64,000 bases of DNA from Lytechinus pictus (GCF_037042905.1 NC_087257.1:13118001-13182000), one strand, 5' to 3'; shown: positions 1-11,873, counted from the first letter of the stretch. Numbers and translations: made by a program. Notes: generated by a model from the sequence alone, not told the origin.

Positions 1-603
1 AAGTGGGGGAGGTTTAGGGAGGTTTACATCTACAGATATGACTGCATGGTCAGACATACGATTGTCTATTACCCGTGTTGCGTGGACAGTTCCTTCAGAT
101 GATCTTGAGATAACAAGATCCAATGTGTGACCTCGTCTGTGTGTTGGTCCAGATACATGCTGGGATAGTCCAGATGATGAGAGAATCCGTATGAAACTTG
201 CTACATCCTGTTTGTCTGGGCAGTCAAAATGAACGTTAAAGTCGCCCAGTAAAACAGGCTTACCAGGATTCAAATTCAAATGGTCTACGAAATCTTCAAA
301 ATCAGACAAGAAACCTGCTGTAGTCAAATTATTCACATTCGATGGTGGAGGCCTGTAAACGACAGCATAGTTGACAGTCCGTGACACATCTGATATAAGC
401 GCATACTCAAATGACTGAATGTTTAGTGTATGCTCAGAAAGGTGACGTAGTTTTAGATGTGACTTGAAGAGTACACCAAGTCCACCACCCTGCCTTCCAT
501 CAGCACGCGGGATGCTAATGAAAGAGTAACCTGGAAGTGTCAGTTCTCCAGTCACTACTGTATCATCATCACGTAGCCAGGTCTCACATAGTATGCAGAG
601 ATA
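1..603 (-). pseudogene. AP-endonuclease domain of a non-LTR retrotransposon ORF2, 5'-truncated
   Basis: An uninterrupted minus-strand frame of about 200 codons runs from just after a stop at 604-606 to the window edge. It shows the ordered motifs of the apurinic-endonuclease-like domain that opens the target DNA for LINE retrotransposition: CETWL, GGGLGV, VVYRPP, LLGDFNVHFD, PTHRRGHTLDLVISR and MSDHAVISVD. The catalytic GDFN and SDH boxes are both present. There is no start codon, and upstream sequence switches directly to a tandem repeat, so the copy is 5'-truncated. The reverse transcriptase would lie to the left, outside the window. Clade not assigned; it is not the same family as the L2/CR1-like copies at 2921 and 27690. 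Confidence 0.85.
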
Positions 604-1470
604 TTAATGTAGATAAATGTAAATGCAATACTATAAATAAATATCATAACTCAAAAGGCATGTATCCATGTAAGTACAAACAAATAATACATTGTACCTC
701 ATCAAGGTCAAAAATGCATTAAATGCAAAAAATATTGATATCTATATGTGGATATTGATGTGGATGGATATTAGTGCTGAAATACATGTAAATATTGATG
801 TAGATAAATGTAAACACACTACTATCAATAAATATCATATCCCAAAGGCATAAAGCACAAATAACCAATATAATATGTGCTGGATGCAAAAATATTGATA
901 TAGATAGATGTGGATATTGATGTACAGATGGTATTGAAATACATGTTGATGTAGATAAATGTAAATATACCATACAATCAATAAAATATAATACCTCAAA
1001 GGCATATGAGTACAATCAAACATTACAAGGATGTACTGGTTCAAGGTACACTGTAAAACAGCCTTTTAACATATGAAGAAAATATTGATGAAGATATAGA
1101 TATTGATGTACATAAATATTGGTGTTGATGTAGATAAATGTAGGTACAATGCAATCAAGAACAAACAAACAATACAAGGATGTACTTGATCAAGGCCAAA
1201 CAGCCTTTACATGCAAACTATTGATATTGATAGATGTAGAATGTTGAGGTACATGGTTATTGATGTTGATATACATGTAGCTGTTGATGTGGATTAATGT
1301 AAATACAATACAGTCAATGATGAGTACAAGCAAACACTGCAAAGGTGTATTGGATCAAGGTCAAACATACAGTATGCAATAAAAATTGATGTTTATAGAT
1401 GTAGTTATTGATGTACATGTTGATAAAGATGTAAAAAAATTGATGTACAGATTTGCAGGAGTTCGTGACA
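597..1470. repeat. Degenerate tandem array, period roughly 160-190 bp
   Basis: About five diverged units recur, each containing a block like TTGATGTAGATAAATGTAAA followed by CAATCAATAAATAT, an AAAGGCAT/ACAAGGATGTA stretch and several ATATTGATG runs. Clear unit starts are near 603, 790, 943, 1117 and 1275. Short open frames here are by-products of the repeat. The array begins exactly where the endonuclease fragment stops. No function visible. Confidence 0.7.
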
Positions 1471-1699
1471 TAATTAGATGGTGGTGCAACAATAAGTAAA
1501 AACAAACTTTAAAAAACAAGGTACACTTTCACCTAAAAAGTTCCATAATTCACTGATATCAAGTATTTCACTGATTTCAAGTATTTCAAGACACGTCATT
1601 TTAGTGCTTAGGACTATCCTATAGTTTCATGATTAGGGGACAGCAGTCATTTTTACGCAATTTTAAAAGTCGCTTCGGACTTTTTAACGACGAAAAGAA

Positions 1700-2925
1700 A
1701 AACTGACCATCCTTGTTATTTGTCCAGATTTATTATTTTATCCTTCAAACCACAATAGTGTAGATTTTGTTAATCTAATTATGACTATGTTTAGGTGATG
1801 GAAGTCTTTTTAGACTAATTTTGAAAGCCATATTTGATTAATAGGCAAAATAGACAGCTTCATACCATTGTATAACTAATCCAAAAGTATTATTTAACCC
1901 ATAGTGTAGACACCAAAACCATATCTCGGAAGCGTGGAAGCGTCGTGGTGTAGCGGTTCTGATTCTCGCCTTGTAATCAGAGGGTCGTGTGTTCGAATCC
2001 CACCATGGCCTAGCGTCCTTTGGCAAGGCGTTAATCCATACTTTGCCACTCTCCACCCAGGTGTTAAATGGGTACCCGGTAGGATGTGAAAGCCTATATG
2101 TAGTATGCCTAGCAATTGAGTCTTGGAACTCTTGTTGGAATGCTCCCCAGGGAGTGGAGAAGGTGCATACATTGTATGCGGGCATGCAAGGATCCGATGA
2201 CCGGGGTAATAATATGTCTGTAAAGCGCTTAGAGACGTCGTTCCGATGTATTAAGCGCTATATAAATGCGGAATATTATTATTATTATATCTCCCAGATG
2301 GATTTTAAATGGATTATGTCAATTTTTTAGTATTAACAGCCATTTTAGACTCCTTTATTGGAAGCCATCTTGGGTTTTTAGACATACAGGACCATTGATT
2401 GCCCTTGTAACTTATCATAATGCATTACTTGACCATTTAAACCAAGGGTTAGACAACATAATCATATACCCCAGGCAGATATTAAACAAACTATGTCATG
2501 TATGTCAGTTTTTAGGTAGCAATGGCCGTTTTAGACTCTAATTTTGGAAGCCTTTTTTATTCTTGGACATGCTGGACCTCTGACTGTCCCTGTAACTAGT
2601 CCTATTATATTACTTGACCCTTTAAACCATGGGTTAAACATCAAAATCATTACCTCAGGCTGATATTAGACAAACTGTGTCAGTTTTTCGGTAAGAACGG
2701 CTATTATATAGACTCCATTTTTGGAAGCCATTGTGGATTTTTGGACCTACTGGAACCTGTAAATGTCCTAGTAACTTGTTCCAATGTAATACTTGACCCT
2801 TTAAACCATGGGTTATACTAATAAATCATATTCTCCGGGCGGTTATTAAACAAACTGTGTCGGTTTGTAATTAACGACAGACATTTCATACACCATTTTT
2901 GCAAACCATCTTGGATTTTTGGAAG
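1700..2925. repeat. Second degenerate tandem array, period about 185 bp, split by a SINE
   Basis: Four or more units share the order TTTTTAGGTAGCAATGGCCG, TTTTAGACTC, TTTTGGAAGCCAT, TGTAACT and ACTTGACCCTTTAAACCATG, with repeats of the last block near 2425, 2610 and 2790. A first partial unit lies at about 1700-1927. The SINE at 1928-2286 interrupts one unit and the repeat resumes cleanly after it. The array ends at the truncated start of LINE copy A. Confidence 0.65.
1928..2286 (+). mobile_element. tRNA-derived SINE with (ATT)n tail
   Basis: The head (about 1937-2015) resembles a tRNA: an A-box-like TGTAGCGGTTC, an anticodon-arm-like segment CTTGTAATCAG and a perfect B box GTTCGAATCCC. These are internal RNA polymerase III promoter elements. 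A body follows, ending AAGCGCTATATAAATGCGGA, then (ATT)n. The 7 bp sequence ATATCTC flanks both ends (1921-1927 and 2287-2293) as target-site duplication. A second copy of the family lies in reverse at 57738-58026. Non-autonomous; it would need a LINE partner. Confidence 0.85.
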
Positions 2926-3139
2926 GAAACTGAAGAATAGTGGAATCGGTATAAGTGAGGATCTTACAAGAACAAATCGCAATCTTCTGAACAGTGCGTA
3001 CATGGCCAGTAAACAAAAAACAGTAATATTTTGGCAGCATGGTCATCTGACGGACGCATTCTCATTTCTCTGAAAGCAACAGATGGTAGGACAGTGAGGA
3101 AACAAATAAACAACAAAATGAACTTGATGGACTATGATG
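2925..3139 (+). pseudogene. ORF1 C-terminal fragment of LINE copy A
   Basis: The nucleotide sequence matches the ORF1 end of copy B (28124-28342), including the stretch encoding SGIGISEDLTRTNRNLLNSA. An A-run near 3016 is shorter than in copy B and shifts the frame, so the last part is not read. ORF1 products of this group are RNA-binding chaperones with a coiled coil and an RRM-like core; only the tail remains here. Confidence 0.65.
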
Positions 3140-3646
3140 GATACTTGACTCTTCTTCACCTACCTGGAAGTTAAATGAGAGGGGTTGATTGATTCTTATT
3201 TCGTGGATGCTCTCTTGTATGTCATATTTGTATACTACAAACTTTTTATATCTACATGTACTCAACTCTATATTAATTTACCTGAATATGAAATGAGAGA
3301 GGATGATTAAATATTATTTTATGAAGAGATTTCTCTTAAAGATTATACTCCTCTTTAGGAGACCCCTGTTTGATTTTTAATACGTATTGAAAATATTGTA
3401 GAGCATTCGTGATTTTTTCCCCTCTTCTCTCTGAATTCTTTCATCTAAAAAAAAAAACCGATAGTAATAATAGATAAAAGACATATAAAGAAATCACGAA
3501 TGCTCCCTATACTTATATATCATGTTCGTATAAACTTTTTAAATTAATTTACTCAATGTAGTCTCTAGACATTTATGTAATTACCGTGACTTATTACTCT
3601 GTATTTTCTCTTTTGTCACAATTTTTTGTTGATGCTATAAATCAGA
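3140..3646 (+). other. Inter-ORF region of LINE copy A with a 15 bp hairpin
   Basis: About 500 bp without a recognisable reading frame separate ORF1 from ORF2. The 15 bases at 3401-3415 (GAGCATTCGTGATTT) are perfectly complementary to 3491-3505, leaving a 75-base loop. Copy B has the same arrangement (28612-28626 with 28705-28719) with one mismatch. Conservation in both copies shows the arm belongs to the element; a role in ORF2 translation is only a guess. Confidence 0.6.
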
Positions 3647-6600
3647 ATGTATGAGGTGTGTGCAATCTATGGTGAATGTATGAGATGTGCAAACCCTACA
3701 CAAGATATGTTACATATGATATTCGGAACTTGTATTGACATTTTTCCTTTTAATCATTACAAATGTGATGATGATTACATATTGAATATGCATGGCCGCG
3801 CTTTTTTCAACTTAAATATTGACATTGATTCTAACCATTTTGAAAATATGAAAATCAATCCATTTTTATTATGTGAATCTGATGATAATGTTACATGTAT
3901 AAATGAAAATTTGCATTTGAATATTGACTTTGAGTCTCCTTTTGATATCGAACCAAGGAAATGCTCATATACTTTTTGCGAAGAATTCAGTGCTAATTAT
4001 AGAAAATATGATAATAGTTTTTCACTACTCCATGTCAATTGTAGGAGTTTATGCCAGAATTTCGATGCATTTTGTTCAATGTTAGCTTGCATAAATCATA
4101 AATTTACAGCCATTGGTGTGACAGAGACCTGGTTTCAGTCAAGTACAAAAACTGAGATGTATAATATAGATGGTTATAATCTTGTATACATAAACAGACA
4201 ACATAAATTAGGAGGTGGTGTTGCCATTTACATAGATGAAAGGTACGATTTTATAATACGATCAGATCTGAATTGTAACATGCCTGAATGTGATTTATGC
4301 TGTTTTTAGAATGAAGATGTAAGAATTATAAACCAACTGTGATTGGATGTGTTTATAGAGTCCCCAACACAAATATGGATATTTTTCAGGATCAATTAGG
4401 TAATTGTTTAGATATTGTTAATAAGAATAATACAGAGGTCTACATTTTCGGTGATTACAACATTAATTTATTGAATGCAAGTACACATGATAAAACAAAT
4501 GTATTTTTGGAAAATATGTTTTCTCACAACCTGTAGCCATTGATAACGAAACCAACAAGGATATCAAAAACATGTGCAACGTTAATAGATAACATTTTTT
4601 TTGTAATACACTAGATAATAATATTGACTCTGGTTTGTTCATAGCTGATATATCAGACCACTTACCTATATTTTGTGTAAAGAAACACAAAAGGATTTTT
4701 AATCAATGGCAGTCACAATTACCAAAAAGACAGATAAATGATGATAATATAATTAAATTTAATAGAAAACTGTGTGAAGTTGATTGGAGTCATGTATATA
4801 GTACTGATGATGCTAATAATTGTTACGATATTTTTATGTCAATCTTCCACTAAATTTATAATAAATGTTTTCCAGAAATGAAGTCAAAATCAAAAGCGAA
4901 ATTTACTTTTAGGAAACCTTGGCTATCAAATGGCCTCATGAAATCCATAAATAAGAATAAAATGTATAAAAAGTTACTAAACAATTATTCTGACAAGCAA
5001 AAGAAAAGTTACATTAAGTACAAAAACAAATTGATGAACTTATTACGCAGTGCTAAATCTGAATATTATTCTAAACTCTTTAATCAAATTAGAGGAAACA
5101 CACAAAAGATTTAGAATAACAAAAATAATATACTGGGTAATAAACGCTTTAATAAGTTACCTTCAGTTATGTATTGCAATGATTCAAAGTTAAATTCATC
5201 AAATGATATAGTACAGCATTTTAATTCTTATTTTTTGAATATCGGTAAGAATATTGCTGACAGAATTCCTCCTGTGGGTGTGTCATATGATTCATTCTTA
5301 ACCGGAAACAAATCACCGAACTCTTTGTTATTCAGACCTACTTCTCCAAATGAAATATTAAAAATTGTCCTTTCCTTAAATTCTTCGAAATCAAGCGGCC
5401 CCGATGGTATAGATCCTAAAGTTATACATAAATCTATTCATTATTTTATTGAACCACTATGTTTTATATTTAATACATCAATTTCTACAGGAATTGTGCC
5501 TAATCATCTGAAATTTGCCAAGGTAGTACCAGTTTTCAAAAAAGGAAATGCAAACGATTTAAATAATTATAGACCAGTTGCCATCCTTCCTCTATTTTTA
5601 AAGATTCTTGAAAAAATAATTCATGAACGTTTATATACATTTTTACAGATGAATAATTTTTTATCTGATTCTCAATTTGGCTTCAGGAAAAAATTCTCGA
5701 CTTCATTAGCTGTCTCTAATTTATGTACTTATATTCAAAATGAACTTGAAAAGGATGATTTTTGCATTGGACTTTTTATGGACTTGTCAAAGGCATTTGA
5801 CACCATTGACCATCACATACTGCTAAAAAAACTTGACTCTTTTGGTGTCAGAGGTCTTGCCCTCAAATGGTTTGAAGATTATCTATCTCACAGAAGTCAA
5901 TATGTGATGGTCCATGGTGTCAAATCCTCAATACAGCATCTCAACTGTGGTGTCCCTCAAGGATCTGTCTTGGGCCCTCTCTTGTTCCTTATATATGTCA
6001 ATAATATTATCAAATCTTCTTCTCTTCTCAAGTTTTCCCTGTTTGCCGACGATACTTGTGCACTCATGAGTAGCAGTAACATTAAAACACTTGTCTTGTC
6101 GGTAAACAGGGAAATAGCAAAAGTCTCTACCTGGTTCAAAGCAAATAAATTATCTCTGAATATAGCCAAAACAAACTATATTATATTTAGATCAAGGAAC
6201 AAGAGGGTGCCCCATGACCTATCACATATTATAATTGATAATCTTTTAATTTCTAAATTGAAGAATATAAAGTTTATTGGAGTCACTTTTAATGAGATCA
6301 TGGATTGGAGCACACACATATCAGAAATTTGTAAATCTTTATCTAAATATGTTGGTATCTTATATAAATTGAAATTCATATTATCTTCTAATGTTTTAAA
6401 TATCCTTTATAGTAGCCTTATCTTGCCACATCTGAATTATTGTAACTATATATGGGGTAATACATACAAATCACGCCTTCTAAAACTATGTATCCTACAG
6501 AAAAAATCAATCCGATTAATTACAAAGTCCCATATGCAAAGTGCTAGTAAACCCCTTTTCAAAAAGAATAATATTTTACCTCTACATGAACTAATTACTT

Positions 6601-6851
6601 TAAATACTCTAATCATTATGTACTCTGTTAAAAATCAGATTTTCCCATTGAAATATTGCAATATGTTTTCACTCAATTCAAATGTTCATTCACACGCTAC
6701 TCGACAAAAAGATAATTTCCTCTTCTTCTTTAAATTCACTAGCTTTAGTCGGTATCAAAAATGGAATCAACTCCCAACTTCCCTAAAAGATTGCTCAACT
6801 GTATCCTGTTTTAAAAAAATGTGTAGGGCCTACTTAATGGAAAAACTTTAA
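3647..6851 (+). pseudogene. ORF2 (endonuclease plus reverse transcriptase) of LINE copy A, broken
   Basis: The product would nick DNA and copy the element RNA. The N-terminus has a Cys-rich patch (CGECMRC-like, two Cys lost relative to copy B). The endonuclease follows: HVNCRSL, VTETWF, GGGVAIYI, CVYRVPN, GDYNINLL, then ISDHLPIF further on. Breaks: a 2 bp insertion near 4293, stops at about 4534 and 4851, another shift between 4536 and 4635, and a stop at 5112. From 5169 a 560-codon frame is open and carries the RT core: KSSGPDGI, NYRPVAILP, QFGFRKKFST, FMDLSKAFDTIDHH, GVPQGSVLGPLLF and FADDT (catalytic DD), plus the usual C-terminal region to 6851. The pattern is that of a dead but fairly young copy. 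Confidence 0.88.
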
Positions 6852-6861
6852 AATTACCAGG

Positions 6862-6915
6862 GTTTGTGTGTGTGTGTGTGTGTGTGTGTACGTGAGGGTG
6901 CGTGTGTGTGTGTAT
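6862..6915 (+). repeat. (TG)n microsatellite in LINE 3' UTR
   Basis: Interrupted TG repeat just after the ORF2 stop. The same repeat, shorter, occurs in copy B at about 38868-38908, so it is part of the LINE 3' UTR and varies in length between copies. Confidence 0.85.
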
Positions 6916-7675
6916 GTTTATATATTTGCATTTATATCTGCTGATAAAGTTTGTGTTTTGTTAGTTTTATGTTTCTAATTGTAAATTTTGTCAATGTTAT
7001 TGCTTTGGGGGCCATTCTCTGCAAGCAGTTTGCTTTTTTTATGGTCCTAGCCATATTTGTACCATTTATTACATAATTATGTACACTGTATGATTTGAAT
7101 ATACATATTTTTATGGTTGAATAAAATTGAATTGAATTGAAAATTAACGGACGTAACCTACAAGTCGCGTCACCTGGTCTATGTAGTGGTACATTTATAA
7201 GAGTTGAATATCGCAAAAAATGCTATACCATGCAGGCAAGCATACATAACACTTTATATAATATACATACATACACACACATATATATATATATATATAA
7301 TATATAAACTTAACCTTATAATTACAAAATGGCTTATTTATTCATAAAAATCGATTTGGCAGCACTCTCTTTAAATAACAATGATCCTTTCGGAAAATAC
7401 CGCCAAGTCGCCTTCATAAAAAGACGATGACCCTTGTTAGTTCTGAATAATCGCTTACAGTCCAATTGCAACATTGAAAGTGATATGCCTACTGTACTCC
7501 ACCCTGAAATAATAAGTTGAATTTCGCAAGAATGGACTTCAACAGACTGGCATTCGAAAACTTATCGAAATGGCTTGAAGAAAATAATGAGGTTTGATAT
7601 TTTCTAGTTTTGAATTATAGTATTTCGTACTCATTAGCAGAGATATGCAGTCCTTGACTGCAGTTTAATCGGTGG

Positions 7676-8743
7676 TTAATTGCCTAAACGACCTTGGTTC
7701 CAAACCCATATCATTTCGGTAACGTTCAGGCCTGATATAAAAGCATAGGAGTTCACTTCTTGCACACGACGTTTCATACTCCCTCCGGTAAAGTGCAATA
7801 ACCGAAAATTCTTAATGTCCCGAAGTGGAACTCCAACTTTCTTGAGGCACATCCCAAGGTAGACATCCTCCCACTTGAAGCTGGGCGTGGTTAAGGAAAC
7901 ATTGAAGACCCTCTGGACCACATCCGTAGACAAGATATAGACCGGTCCATCCAAATATGGGATATAATGAGGAAAAGGATATTCCTCCTTCGATAAGTAG
8001 AATTTATTTTTTCTGTCCCGTTTTACCACTGCCCCAACCCAGGTTTTCCCAGCTGCATAGTTGGTCAATGGTGGTTTGATCAACACTTTGCTAAGGAAAC
8101 GCAGTTGGTTCATCATGGTATCATCATCTATTTTAATGGCATATTGAGCATGTTTGCAGAAATTGGTAACCCATTTCAAACCCATCGTTGTCTTTAACGT
8201 CAGGTTAAGGTAGCTGTCAAGAAAGTTCTCCTGGACAATGTCCCCATGGCGAATGGCTTCGTAATCAATATAACTTTGTAGTGTATCATTTGGCGTGGAC
8301 CCAAGAAGGAAGACAGTGCGCATCGTTCCATGTTCACCCAAAGACTCCCAGTGGCTTGAATTACCATAAGTCTCTCGAATCGCTTGCCGTCTCTTAAAAT
8401 GATATGTTGCTGTAGGAGAATAAAAAAGCACGTGGACCTTCATTTTCGATCCATCTTTTTCGTAGCAGGTATAAGATGGGTTGTGGATGTATCTGTAGTT
8501 GTGTCCAGTTGTCGCGTTATTGAAATTACCGGTTTCATTTCCGTTGTGTTTTCTCCATAAATCTGGTAACTGATCATTCATTCCAACGGAAGAAATGTTT
8601 GAAATAATTACTCCTTTTTGTTCTTTTATTCCTACGATCTCGCCAAACAATGTGGAAAAAACAACAGAATGAAGTTTAACTGCAATTAAAATGCTCAAGA
8701 AAGCAAATGTGTAGAACAGGACCCGCTTGCATCTTCGAGACAT
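7676..8743 (-). CDS. Family-31 glycosyltransferase, beta-1,3-galactosyltransferase-like (copy 1, intact)
   Basis: A 355-residue intronless protein. Family members move galactose or GlcNAc from a UDP-sugar to the 3-OH of a glycan in the Golgi; donor and acceptor here are unknown. Residues 7-24 form one hydrophobic signal anchor after a basic start (MSRRCKR), as in type II Golgi enzymes, then a stem of low conservation to about 85. The catalytic domain shows RRQAIRETYG (about 118-127), VFLLG, GDIVQENFLDSYLNLTLKT, the metal-binding DDD in IKIDDDT (206-208), YPFPHY..YLDGPVYILSTD and the EDVYLGMCL box (292-300). Several N-glycosylation sequons (NSS, NDT, NLT, NVS, NVT) are present. Length matches the family and no break is seen. 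The start is the only Met ahead of the anchor. Nearest relative is copy 3. Confidence 0.9.
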   Translation of the reverse strand: MSRRCKRVLFYTFAFLSILIAVKLHSVVFSTLFGEIVGIKEQKGVIISNISSVGMNDQLPDLWRKHNGNETGNFNNATTGHNYRYIHNPSYTCYEKDGSKMKVHVLFYSPTATYHFKRRQAIRETYGNSSHWESLGEHGTMRTVFLLGSTPNDTLQSYIDYEAIRHGDIVQENFLDSYLNLTLKTTMGLKWVTNFCKHAQYAIKIDDDTMMNQLRFLSKVLIKPPLTNYAAGKTWVGAVVKRDRKNKFYLSKEEYPFPHYIPYLDGPVYILSTDVVQRVFNVSLTTPSFKWEDVYLGMCLKKVGVPLRDIKNFRLLHFTGGSMKRRVQEVNSYAFISGLNVTEMIWVWNQGRLGN

Positions 8744-9631
8744 ATTAAATCACCCGTGGGTTTTCGTGGAAGTGTTCTGGAGAAATCGAAGACGATTCGC
8801 AAAATGCTACTAGTAACCAGAAACGTGTTAACTTTAGATGGGATATTTCCTTAAATGCCTTCTCTTTACAAAGAGGATTCTAAATTTCGATCCAAAGATC
8901 AAATGAATACTTATTTTGTCCGATTTGTATTACGAAATTGCACCAACTGACTGAATAGCTCATTATGCACCAGCTAATAAGTGAGAAATAACACACATTT
9001 TAGGGTTTCTTATTTCAACGCTCTGTATTGTGGCCAACTTGAATATGATGGCGCTCTTCAATCATGATTGTCTACTGCTCTTCTTGTGTCGCAAATAGAG
9101 ACATAAATTTTAACTTGGTTAGTACAGGGATGTGTAAGGAAGGGGCGAGATCAAGCTACTTCCCTTTGACTCCGTGCTCGACACCGCCGATAACGTATGC
9201 GCTAATCTACATCGGTTAACCAGCTGGTTATATCATAGAATGCATAACTCCAATCTCCTGCATCAGAAAATCAAATGTGGGAAAACTTTCGCTGTTCATT
9301 TAAAAATTTCATTTGAAATTTGCGCATGAGAAAATGAAGGTAATTTTAAGGTAATCTCAACCCAAAAAAGGGTTTCACCCAAAACGTTAGGTCATAATAC
9401 ATGTATTATTTCGATTGTTAAGTGATGTATTTTTCGCCATCATAAAAGACCAAAAATAGTAGGGGGACATTTGATATTACTTGTCCCCCTATTATTTTGG
9501 GTAGGGGGGGGGGGAACGCGTCCCCCCTGGGATTTCCGCCCATGTTCCTTCGGAAAATTCATTGAAGTCACCATCATGAAAAGACGATGACCTTTGTTAC
9601 TTCTGAAAAATCACTTACTCGAGTCTTAATT
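8744..9631. other. 5' flank of GT31 copy 1 with a small hairpin
   Basis: No gene is visible. The segment is conserved at about 16286-17144 and 40694-41585. At 9452-9469 the sequence AAAATAGTAGGGGGACA pairs with TGTCCCCCTATTATTTT around 9481-9498, followed by a G-run and a CGCGTCCCCCC palindrome-like stretch. This looks like the end of an old inserted element. Any promoter for the GT gene should lie here, but no clear TATA box or other element can be assigned. Confidence 0.5.
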
Positions 9632-10529
9632 AGTTCGGGAGCCAGCGGCATCTGCCAAGCTAAAAAGGTTACAAATGTTCATCTTCATGCCCCCTAATAA
9701 GGAAATGGGCTTTTGGCTTGTCGTGGGTGTGGTCAGGAGGGCCTTGAACAGGACCCACAAAACTAGGCTAGCCTAGCTAAAAAAGAAATCTCATGAAATC
9801 GGTGGGATATTTTCTTGCTTATTATCAGGGTCATTAAAAAAATAGTGCCAGACATTTTTGGTGGTGGGGAGTAGCCGCCAGACGCAACAAAATAATTCAT
9901 AAATCTTAAGGAGTCTGACATATACTGAGTAATAGAAATGTATCATCTCCATATGTTTACTCTCACACTTCAGACCCTTAATATATTGTTTGTTTCTGAA
10001 ACTCTGATGCACCCAAAACTTCTGTATGCAGATGCAGAAAGGGGCTAATGGTTGGTGGGATGGGGGTGTGGTTTTTTGAGGGGTTGGTTGAGGGGGAAGG
10101 GTCGGGGGAGGAAGAGCACACGGGAATTTGTATATCTAGTTTTGGGAGGGAGAGGGTCTTTCAAAATGACAATAGCAAAACCGAAAGAAAGAGAGAAAAA
10201 AGCTGATCCTCGTCACCATCAGGAAATTAACTCCCTAAAAACTGCAAAGCTCTTAGCGTGGTTTTAAATCAGATTTTTATTTTATTTTTTTTTATTTTTA
10301 TTTTTTTTTGGGGGGGCCTTCTGCAGGGGGCTTTAGAATTGTCTACGTTGGTCATATCAATACAATGGAAATTACCTATATCTTAGGCACCAAGGGGGGG
10401 GGGGGTACTAAACTGACCATTCAGCTGGGAATTATCTTCCCGTCTCCCTTGCCCACTGCTAAAAACATGTTTTTTGTGTCAATATTATGCGAGTGATCTT
10501 AGCTACCGAGCTCCATGGGCTTGTTGCAA

Positions 10530-11700
10530 GGAATTAAGTGCAATATCATCGGCAAATGCTAGGACCCCGAGATACAGGTTGCCTTACAACCAAGATGATG
10601 CTCCCTTAGACTTTCGATATACAGCATGGGGAAAGTATATATGTACTCCTCCTTACCGAACTCCTTAAATAATTAATGGGGAAGGAGGAACCTACTTCAT
10701 GCTCCCGGAGCACCATGCATGAGCAAGTTTTTTTAGAACTCTGCAATGGTCTGTAACAGCACTGAAATGCTATCTTGGACAGGAGACTATCTTGCCAATC
10801 CCTGTCGAATGCTTTCCGGGCATCCAGCAGAGCTATGTAAAGAGGCTGGTTGGCTTGTACACTTAGATGGAAAGGTCTAGTGATTTGCCTGTAAGAGTGC
10901 AGGATTTTCCTTGTTGGAATCCGAATTGCAGAGGGTCTGGAATTTGGTGATCTTACAGGTGTTGAACAAGTTTGGACTTGACCAGTAACTCTAACATCTT
11001 CCCCAAGGCAGAGTCAGAGTGATGCCTCTATAATTTCCTTGGTCTGTTTGATCCTTGTTCCCAACTTTGAAAAGAGGCATGATGAGACCAACTTTGAGAC
11101 TGGGCGGAATGTACTTCAGATGTACCAGCCACTTCCTCACAATAAGGATGGGAATCCTAGTAGTATTCCAAGTGTATTTTTAGATGTTCTGGAGAGATAT
11201 TGTCTGTAACACTAGCTTTGCAAAATAGAAATGGCTGAAGACAGATTCTTCGAGGTAAAGAAATGTTCAAGGCCTTGTGGATGGCATTTCTCATGGGAGA
11301 GCAGGTTTCAGGATAAGCTGGATTCAGAGCATGCGCAGATCCACTATCAGGGGTGTGGCGAGATCCTCTAAGTGTTTAGTCCAGTCCTGGATGACATCGG
11401 GCCCAGAATAGAAGAGATCTCCAAAATTGAGTTAGTGCACTCTAGTACTAGAATCCCGTTCTTTCACTTGTGAATAAAACAGCTGACCATCATGCTCATG
11501 GGCTTACTCAATTCTCGATAGGAGACCATTAATGCAGGCAGATCTTGCTTACCTAAGTTTGGCCCATCAGGCTTTCTTCAGATTAGCCGATAACTCACCG
11601 GTTGGACTGTTCCTGTCTTCTCCAGATCTTTTCAAGACCTTCCATGCATTGATATGCCTCTGATACTCTACTCCACATCGGGATCGCAATCAGCCTTCTC
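10530..11700 (-). pseudogene. Decayed non-LTR reverse transcriptase inside the long-inverted-repeat element (copy 1)
   Basis: Minus-strand translation gives scattered RT blocks in the right order. These are a KASGTDNISPEHLK-like linker (clearest in copy 3), IPPSLKDGLIMPLFKVGN, NYRGITLTL, GKMLELLVKSKL, LQFGFQQGKSCTLTG, YIALLDARKAFDR (motif A aspartate) and YLGVLAFADDIALN (motif C). Stops and shifts lie between them, so nothing is translatable. The GITL-type RT differs from the L2/CR1-like copies in this window; clade not assigned. Confidence 0.75.
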
Positions 11701-11873
11701 CTTACCTATACCATTTCCTTTGGTGTGAGGAAGGCTCATATAGGTTTGAACAAAGGCTGACTGTGGCCTAGTCAAGGAGATTATCATCAGGCATTACCTC
11801 AAATAGGGAGGTAAGAATTCCCGCAGAAGCTAAATCAAGAGGTTCGGTATACAGTTTCTTGATCATGATACAT

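Larger units (their letters stand above)
2921..7141 (+). mobile_element. L2/CR1-like non-LTR retrotransposon, copy A (5'-truncated)
   Basis: The element comprises the end of ORF1 (to about 3140), a ~500 bp inter-ORF region, a broken ORF2 with endonuclease and reverse transcriptase, and a 3' UTR ending in ATTGAATTGAATTGAA. It begins abruptly inside ORF1 next to the 185 bp array. Copies A and B (27690-39130) are collinear and end at the identical genomic base followed by AATTAACGGACG, whereas duplicons 2 and 4 lack the element there. The two copies are therefore best explained by segmental duplication of one insertion. RT motifs resemble the L2/CR1 group; the exact clade is not certain. Confidence 0.85.

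Noticed and set aside
1-603. Same LINE family as copies A and B
   Set aside because: Endonuclease residues differ throughout (GDFNVHFD versus GDYNINLL; PTHRRGHTLDLVISR absent from A and B).
1937-2015. Functional tRNA gene (TGT anticodon)
   Set aside because: The acceptor and anticodon stems are mispaired, and it is the head of a SINE with target duplications and an (ATT)n tail.
10052-10668. Small proteins in the arms of the long-inverted element
   Set aside because: Recur with altered frames in each duplicon and lie in G-rich, homopolymer-rich arm sequence.
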